A model generated the notes under the pieces. The model did not search any database and was not told the DNA's origin. It was given only the letters and a program-made list of their open reading frames with translations. 10,567 bases of DNA from Thermoanaerobaculia bacterium (GTDB taxonomy: Bacteria; Acidobacteriota; Thermoanaerobaculia; UBA5066). The DNA lies in assembly GCA_023717585.1 (NCBI GenBank), contig JAMQPJ010000364.1:1-10567 (forward strand), read 5' to 3'. This document shows positions 7,277 through 10,567 of the stretch, in pieces. A program made the position numbers and the translations under genes. Each line of letters starts with the position of its first letter. Position 1 is the stretch's first letter.

Positions 7277-7838
7277 GGTTGAACCAGTGACCGTTTTGCA
7301 GGCTGACGAAACGGGGGCGCACGTCCACCCTCATCCCGATCCACGGCAGGAGATAGGCCTTGAAGCCAAGGTCGAGATGGAAGGCGAGCCGGTTGGAGTC
7401 CCGCACGTCGGCCTGGCCCGCGATGTCGGGATCGAGGACGGCGATCCCCGCGCCCGCGCCCACGAACGGCACGAACCGGCCCGTGAGAAACGCCCACCGG
7501 GCGCCGGCCTCGACGAAGCGCATCTGAAGCGTACTCAGCTCCGGCCGCGACGCGAAGACTCCGTCCGCGCTTCCCACGAAGCGCGTGTCCACCTTCTCGG
7601 CCGAGAATTCGAAGGAGAGCCGGGGCGAGAAGGCGTATCCGAGCCTCACGCCGTACGAAATGGCCGTGTCGGACTCGATGGCCTGGGAGAAGTACTCGTT
7701 CGAGCCCGCGGGCAGGGTTCCGCCGAAATGCCGGCCCCACAGGACGCCGAGCTCCACCTTGCCTTTCGCAGGCTGACCGCGAGCCGGCATCGCCGCCGCC
7801 ACAAGGAACGCGGCGAGGGCCAGCCGCCAACGCTGCAT
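7239..7838 (-). CDS. Small outer-membrane beta-barrel protein (OmpW/OmpA-like fold)
   Basis: This 199-aa protein has a clear signal peptide (MQRWRLALAAFLVAAAMPARG, cleavage near residues 20-22). A mature body of about 178 aa follows, made of alternating hydrophobic and polar strands: KVELGVLWGRHFGG, ISYGVRLGYAFSPRLSFEFSAE, FVEAGARWAFLTGRFVPFVGAGAGIAVL, RLAFHLDLGFKAYLLPWIGMRVDV, and a final DAGLFLAF. The C-terminal Phe matches the usual last residue of barrels inserted by the BAM complex. Length and strand pattern suit an eight-stranded barrel. It probably heads a two-gene operon with the DUF3187 gene, which starts inside its 3' end. Its ATG lies 8 nt after a perfect TATAAT and has no Shine-Dalgarno. 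The ligand or role cannot be read from the sequence. Confidence 0.8.
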   Translation of the reverse strand: MQRWRLALAAFLVAAAMPARGQPAKGKVELGVLWGRHFGGTLPAGSNEYFSQAIESDTAISYGVRLGYAFSPRLSFEFSAEKVDTRFVGSADGVFASRPELSTLQMRFVEAGARWAFLTGRFVPFVGAGAGIAVLDPDIAGQADVRDSNRLAFHLDLGFKAYLLPWIGMRVDVRPRFVSLQNGHWFNHVDGDAGLFLAF

Positions 7839-7846
7839 CGCCGAGC

Positions 7847-7852
7847 ATTATA
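7847..7852 (-). promoter_or_regulatory. Perfect -10 box TATAAT upstream of the small barrel gene
   Basis: TATAAT on the minus strand ends 8 nt before ATG 7838, predicting a leader of 0-2 nt. In such GC-rich DNA this AT-rich hexamer stands out. No TTGACA-like -35 is visible at the usual distance. It overlaps by two bases a plus-strand TAGGAT (7851-7856) that could serve the divergent PagL-like gene. Confidence 0.5.
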
Positions 7853-7856
7853 GGAT
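7851..7856 (+). promoter_or_regulatory. Possible -10 box TAGGAT for the PagL-like gene
   Basis: TAGGAT fits the TAnnnT pattern and ends 7 nt before an in-frame ACG at 7864, the same spacing as at the other gene starts. It overlaps the divergent TATAAT on the other strand, so the two polymerases could not both occupy the site. It is called only because it fits the recurring pattern. Confidence 0.25.
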
Positions 7857-7863
7857 CCGCGGC

Positions 7864-8466
7864 ACGAGCCGCGCCTCGCCACCTCGCACTCGGCGCCCGG
7901 CAGCGCGCTCGACACGCGCGATCAGTGTCGCACTGTTTCTGGCTCTCGCCCTGCCGGCCACCGGCACGAGCGCCCCCTGGTGGCAGCCCCAGCGCGTCCT
8001 CCTGCAGGGGGGCCAGGCCTTCGACCCGCCCTCGGTGCGTTTCGCCGAGTTCGCCGGCGTCGCCGTCGCGCGCGACGTGCCTCTCGCGGGCCGGCTCGGC
8101 GGCTCCGTGGAGCTCTATCCCCTCCTCGTCTTCAACCAGACGCGGACCGATCACGTCACGCGGGAGCGCGTCGCCGCGTCCTGTCTCACGCCTCTTCTCA
8201 CGTTCGACATCGGCGCGCGCGGGGGACCGTGGGGGCTTCGCGCCGAGGTCGGCATCGGTTTCTTCTACGGCTATCGGCCCGTACCCGCAGTGGGATCGCG
8301 CTTCAATTTCTACGACCAGCTCGGGGCGCGTCTGGTCCATCGCCTCGCGAGCGGACGGGCGATCTCGCTCGGGTATCGCTACGTGCACATCTCGAACCTC
8401 GGCCTCGCGGGAACGGCCAATCCCGGCTTCTCGCTCCATGCGGCCGTCGCGGCCTTCGACTGGTAA
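7864..8466 (+). CDS. PagL-like lipid A 3-O-deacylase (acyloxyacyl hydrolase family), start codon anomalous
   Basis: The frame ends at TAA 8466 and carries the PagL signature RYVHISN followed by NPG (about 8377-8427) in an eight-strand barrel of about 161 mature residues, close to PagL's usual 150. PagL removes the 3-linked acyl chain from lipid A in the outer membrane. The catalytic His (codon 8386) and Ser (8392) are present. The position of the classical Glu (P. aeruginosa E140) holds Ser or Phe (8428-8433). A signal peptide (ISVALFLALALPATGTSA, 7921-7974) is encoded, yet between the in-frame stop at 7774-7776 and GTG 8035 there is no ATG, GTG or TTG. GTG 8035 would remove the signal and first strand. 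I draw the start at ACG 7864 because of its spacing from a -10-like box; an ATC start at 7855 or 7921, or a sequence error, is equally possible. The next gene begins 7 bp downstream. Confidence 0.75.
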   Translation, partial: TSRASPPRTRRPAARSTRAISVALFLALALPATGTSAPWWQPQRVLLQGGQAFDPPSVRFAEFAGVAVARDVPLAGRLGGSVELYPLLVFNQTRTDHVTRERVAASCLTPLLTFDIGARGGPWGLRAEVGIGFFYGYRPVPAVGSRFNFYDQLGARLVHRLASGRAISLGYRYVHISNLGLAGTANPGFSLHAAVAAFDW

Positions 8467-8473
8467 GCAGCCC

Positions 8474-9652
8474 GTGGACTTCGATCTCTTCTCCGCCTGC
8501 GTCTTCTGCGCCTCCTCCTTTCTCGCCTCCGACCTGCGTCCGATGCCCGGCGTCTCGGGGGAGATCTCTGGGGGGTACGCGACTTCCCAAAGGCGCCTGA
8601 CCCTGCCGTACGGGGACCAGTCCGACGTCACGCTGCGGTTCGTCGCCGCGAGCGTTCGATGGGTTCCTTCGGGCTCGCTCACCGAGGGGACTCCCGCGAC
8701 GGAGGTGCGCGCGACCGTGATGTTCCCGAACGCGCACGCCGAATCCGTCGAAGAGGCGGGCGCCGAACGGGTCCTCGGCACGGGCTCGGGGCGACTCGAA
8801 AACTTCTCGTTGATCGCGCGAGGTGCCGTCTCCAGGATCCTGTCCGTCGAAGGCGGCGCGATGCAACGGAGGTACAAGGGCACGGATCTCGTCAATATCG
8901 GCGGGCCGCTCTTCTCGTTCACGGAGGAGAGACAGATCGTGGCCGACCGGATCGACTACACCCTCGGCGGACGGCTGCGGCCCGCGGGCGCGAGGTGGAA
9001 GGGATTCGAGCTTGCGGTCCGATGGGAGCATTCGGTCATCCAGGGCAAGCACAGCACCGCCGCGACGGTGACGAACGCGCTCGGCGTTCTCGACGGCGCC
9101 GCCGTCGAGCTGCGGCTGTCGCGAGGGGCGTGGTCCGCGGGCGTGAGCGGCCAGCGGGTCGCCGGGACGTTGCCGCGCTCTGCGACGGCCCTGCCGTCCT
9201 ACGAAGGTTTCGACGGCCGCGCTCCGGCTTTCCTCGGGTCGGCCCGGCTCGCCGTGTCGCGCTCCTTCGAACGCTACGACGTTCTCGTCGCACTGATCGC
9301 CGAACAGACGCAGCTTCCTTTCGTCGCGCTCTCGCCTCTGGGTCAGGAAACTCGCGCCTTCGACTCCGGGTTCGTGGCCGAGTCGCGTACGCGGGAGCTC
9401 GCGGTGGAGTTCGCCGTCCGCCTGCGGCTTCAGGGCGGGATTTCGCCGCTTTTCTTCTTTCGCTCTTCTTCCGGGTCGGAGACGGTCGACCTCACGCGCG
9501 CGGCCGGCGGGAGCCAGGGGCAGAGAATCGACGTGCAGCGAGGCGGGTATTCACCGTTTGGGATGAGTCCCCGGTGGTCCGGGCTGTTCGGCCTGTCGGT
9601 CGCGTTCGGGATGGGAGAGGGTCGGCAGCTTTCACCCGCGGTGGGACGCTGA
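8474..9652 (+). CDS. Beta-rich outer-membrane protein of unknown family
   Basis: From GTG 8474 this encodes 392 aa. I do not recognise the family. The N-terminus has a hydrophobic stretch (LFSACVFCASSFLAS, about 5-19) that could be a weak signal peptide, though it is preceded by two Asp. ATG 8543 (MPGVSGE) is an alternative start but would drop that stretch. The remainder is rich in alternating strands with Arg/aromatic girdles, for example DVTLRFVAASVRWV, RIDYTLGGRLRP, WKGFELAVRWEHSVI, AVELRLSRGAWSAGVSG, SARLAVSRSFERYDVLVALIAE, RELAVEFAVRLRLQGG and SGLFGLSVAFGMG. This suits a barrel of about 12-16 strands. The protein runs on for some 10 residues after the last strand instead of ending in Phe. 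It lies 7 bp after the PagL-like gene, so an operon and a joint envelope role are likely (inference). The same frame stays open upstream to 7925, but that part lies over the PagL-like gene and is not protein-like. Confidence 0.7.
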   Translation: MDFDLFSACVFCASSFLASDLRPMPGVSGEISGGYATSQRRLTLPYGDQSDVTLRFVAASVRWVPSGSLTEGTPATEVRATVMFPNAHAESVEEAGAERVLGTGSGRLENFSLIARGAVSRILSVEGGAMQRRYKGTDLVNIGGPLFSFTEERQIVADRIDYTLGGRLRPAGARWKGFELAVRWEHSVIQGKHSTAATVTNALGVLDGAAVELRLSRGAWSAGVSGQRVAGTLPRSATALPSYEGFDGRAPAFLGSARLAVSRSFERYDVLVALIAEQTQLPFVALSPLGQETRAFDSGFVAESRTRELAVEFAVRLRLQGGISPLFFFRSSSGSETVDLTRAAGGSQGQRIDVQRGGYSPFGMSPRWSGLFGLSVAFGMGEGRQLSPAVGR

Positions 9653-9715
9653 GGCGACGCGCCACAACGCGCGAACGGAAGAGGACGGCGCAGGCCGCCC
9701 CGCATGCCCGAGGCT
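9653..9715. other. Convergent intergenic gap without a recognisable terminator
   Basis: The 63 bp lie between the ends of two converging genes. I see no stem followed by a T-run on either strand. The longest GC-rich inverted stretches in the area fall inside the cyclodeaminase gene, so termination here is either Rho-dependent or not readable by eye. Confidence 0.4.
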
Positions 9716-10354
9716 TCAGGCGGCGAGGCCGCGGGCGCGGGCCAGCGAGCGCGTCTTCTCGAGCGCCTCGCCGGCAGACTTCTCCATCGCGTCGGCGTCC
9801 TCGCGAAAACCCAGCTGGAGCTCGGCGTCGGAGACGCCGGGCAGGTTGATCCGCACGTTCGCGAGCGCGGCCAGGACGGCCGCCCAGGACGCGAGCGCGC
9901 CGGCCCACGCGTCGGACGCCGCGTTCGGGTTCCCCTTCTCGAGGACGAGCGGGGCGGTCTTCAGGGCCTCGTGCGCGAAGAACGCCGTCTGCATCGGGAT
10001 GGTGGTCGCGAGGACGTTCGCCTCGGCGATCGCCTTCTGGCGCGCGGCCTTTTCCGTGTCGGTCTCCTTCGGGAGCCGCCGCGCGGCCAGAACTCCGTCG
10101 AAGGCCGCCGTGTCCTCGTCGACGAGCTCGAGGAGCTTCGCGCGGGCGTCGTCGAGACGGTCGGCGAGGGGCGCGAGGTCGCTCCAGGCGTCCCTGTACT
10201 TCTCCTTGCCGAGCGTGAGCCTCACGACCATCGCGAGGAGGCCGGCGCCGTTCGCTCCGCCCGCTGCCGCCGCCGAGCCTCCGCCCGGCGCGGGGGCGTC
10301 GGACGCGAGGGCGGCGGCGAAGTCGGCGACCGAGAGGGAGGCGAGGCGGCTCAT
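9716..10354 (-). CDS. Formimidoyltetrahydrofolate cyclodeaminase / methenyl-THF cyclohydrolase family protein
   Basis: This 212-aa cytoplasmic, all-helical protein is the size of the stand-alone cyclodeaminase domain (FTCD_C family). It shows the folate-binding glycine loop APAPGGGSAAA (20-30), GKEKY (48-52), VDEDTAAFDGVLAARRLPK (77-95) and a C-terminal NVRINL (165-170). The cyclodeaminase converts 5-formimino-THF to 5,10-methenyl-THF with release of ammonia. Its ATG overlaps the hutI stop codon as ATGA (4 bp), pointing to translational coupling and to the histidine degradation pathway, in which HutI's product formimino-glutamate donates its formimino group to THF. The separate formiminotransferase is not in the window. 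By domain alone it could also be a methenyl-THF cyclohydrolase (FchA type); the hutI neighbour favours the cyclodeaminase (ftcD-like) reading. Confidence 0.9.
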   Translation of the reverse strand: MSRLASLSVADFAAALASDAPAPGGGSAAAAGGANGAGLLAMVVRLTLGKEKYRDAWSDLAPLADRLDDARAKLLELVDEDTAAFDGVLAARRLPKETDTEKAARQKAIAEANVLATTIPMQTAFFAHEALKTAPLVLEKGNPNAASDAWAGALASWAAVLAALANVRINLPGVSDAELQLGFREDADAMEKSAGEALEKTRSLARARGLAA

Positions 10355-10567
10355 GCGGCCGACGAGCGTAGCAGGCCGCGCCGGACGGCGTGACGTCCGC
10401 CCGCGACGACGTCCGTCACGAGATTCACGCCCCAGTGATAGACGAGATGCTCGAGGGACGGGCAGTCGAGAAGCACGGCGTCGCCCACCTTCCCCGGCTC
10501 CAACGTGCCGCGGCGCGCGCCCTCGCCGAGCGAGGCCGCCGCGTTGAGCGTCATCGCCGTCAGCGTC
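10351..10567 (-). CDS. hutI: Imidazolonepropionase, C-terminal end only
   Basis: The frame enters from the right edge and ends at TGA 10351-10353, giving about 72 C-terminal residues of a protein normally about 400 aa. The tail carries hallmarks of the amidohydrolase HutI: TLTAMTLNAAASLG, then GTLEPGKVGDAVLLD, then LEHLVYHWGVNLVTDVV, where the YHxGVNxV stretch is typical of HutI rather than of other amidohydrolases. HutI hydrolyses 4-imidazolone-5-propanoate to N-formimino-L-glutamate, the third step of histidine breakdown. The metal-binding and substrate-binding N-terminal part lies outside the window. The ATG at 10554 is internal, not the true start. It is coupled to the downstream cyclodeaminase by a 4-bp ATGA overlap. 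Confidence 0.9.
   Translation of the reverse strand, partial: TLTAMTLNAAASLGEGARRGTLEPGKVGDAVLLDCPSLEHLVYHWGVNLVTDVVAGGRHAVRRGLLRSSAA

Noticed and set aside
7925..8473. Upstream extension of the 392-aa protein frame to GTG 7925
   Set aside because: The extension is Ser/Arg/Pro-rich and overlies the PagL-like gene in another frame, where the signal peptide and the HIS motif are clear. The real gene most likely starts at 8474.
6865..8922. 685-codon minus-strand frame crossing the envelope block
   Set aside because: It is a shadow frame. The DUF3187-like and small-barrel genes on the same strand in other frames, and the PagL-like gene on the opposite strand, explain this DNA better.

Overview
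The window is GC-rich (by eye roughly 70%), densely coding, and carries no mobile elements, CRISPR arrays or RNA genes that I can recognise. Several proteins look like Gram-negative outer-membrane beta-barrels, including a PagL-like lipid A deacylase relative and a DUF3187 protein. The mix of a GC-rich genome, a stand-alone formimidoyl-THF cyclodeaminase beside hutI, an acyloxyacyl hydrolase and a short HhH-PHP protein would suit Acidobacteriota or a similar deep-branching diderm. That placement is inference only.

Left third (1-4958, minus strand). Reading leftward, a polytopic GT-C-like membrane protein (4958-3393) is followed by DNA polymerase I (polA, 3360-577) and then by a secreted protein with a TonB-C-like domain that runs off the left edge (526-1). 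Each of the three starts has a TAnAcT/TAGAAT-type -10 box only 7-9 nt upstream, which suggests leaderless or nearly leaderless transcripts.

Middle (5014-6132, plus strand). Diverging from the GT-C gene is a 372-aa protein with a degenerate PolX/Pol beta-like N-terminal helical domain joined directly to a complete PHP metal-binding domain. The polymerase palm, fingers and thumb are absent.

Envelope block (6116-9652). Two divergent gene pairs share a very short promoter region near 7839-7863. Leftward are an OmpW/OmpA-like small barrel and a DUF3187 barrel. Rightward are a PagL-like lipid A 3-O-deacylase relative and a 392-aa beta-rich outer-membrane protein of no family I recognise. The PagL-like gene lacks any ATG/GTG/TTG upstream of its signal peptide and lacks the catalytic Glu of classical PagL.

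Right end (9716-10567, minus strand). The 3' end of hutI (imidazolonepropionase) overlaps a cyclodeaminase gene by 4 bp (ATGA). This is a histidine-degradation pair: HutI makes N-formimino-glutamate, and the cyclodeaminase handles the formimino-THF derived from it.

The most interesting points are the recurrent start-proximal -10 boxes, the polymerase-less PolX-like protein, and the four-gene envelope block with its anomalous PagL-like gene. None of these is clear evidence for a wholly new system.
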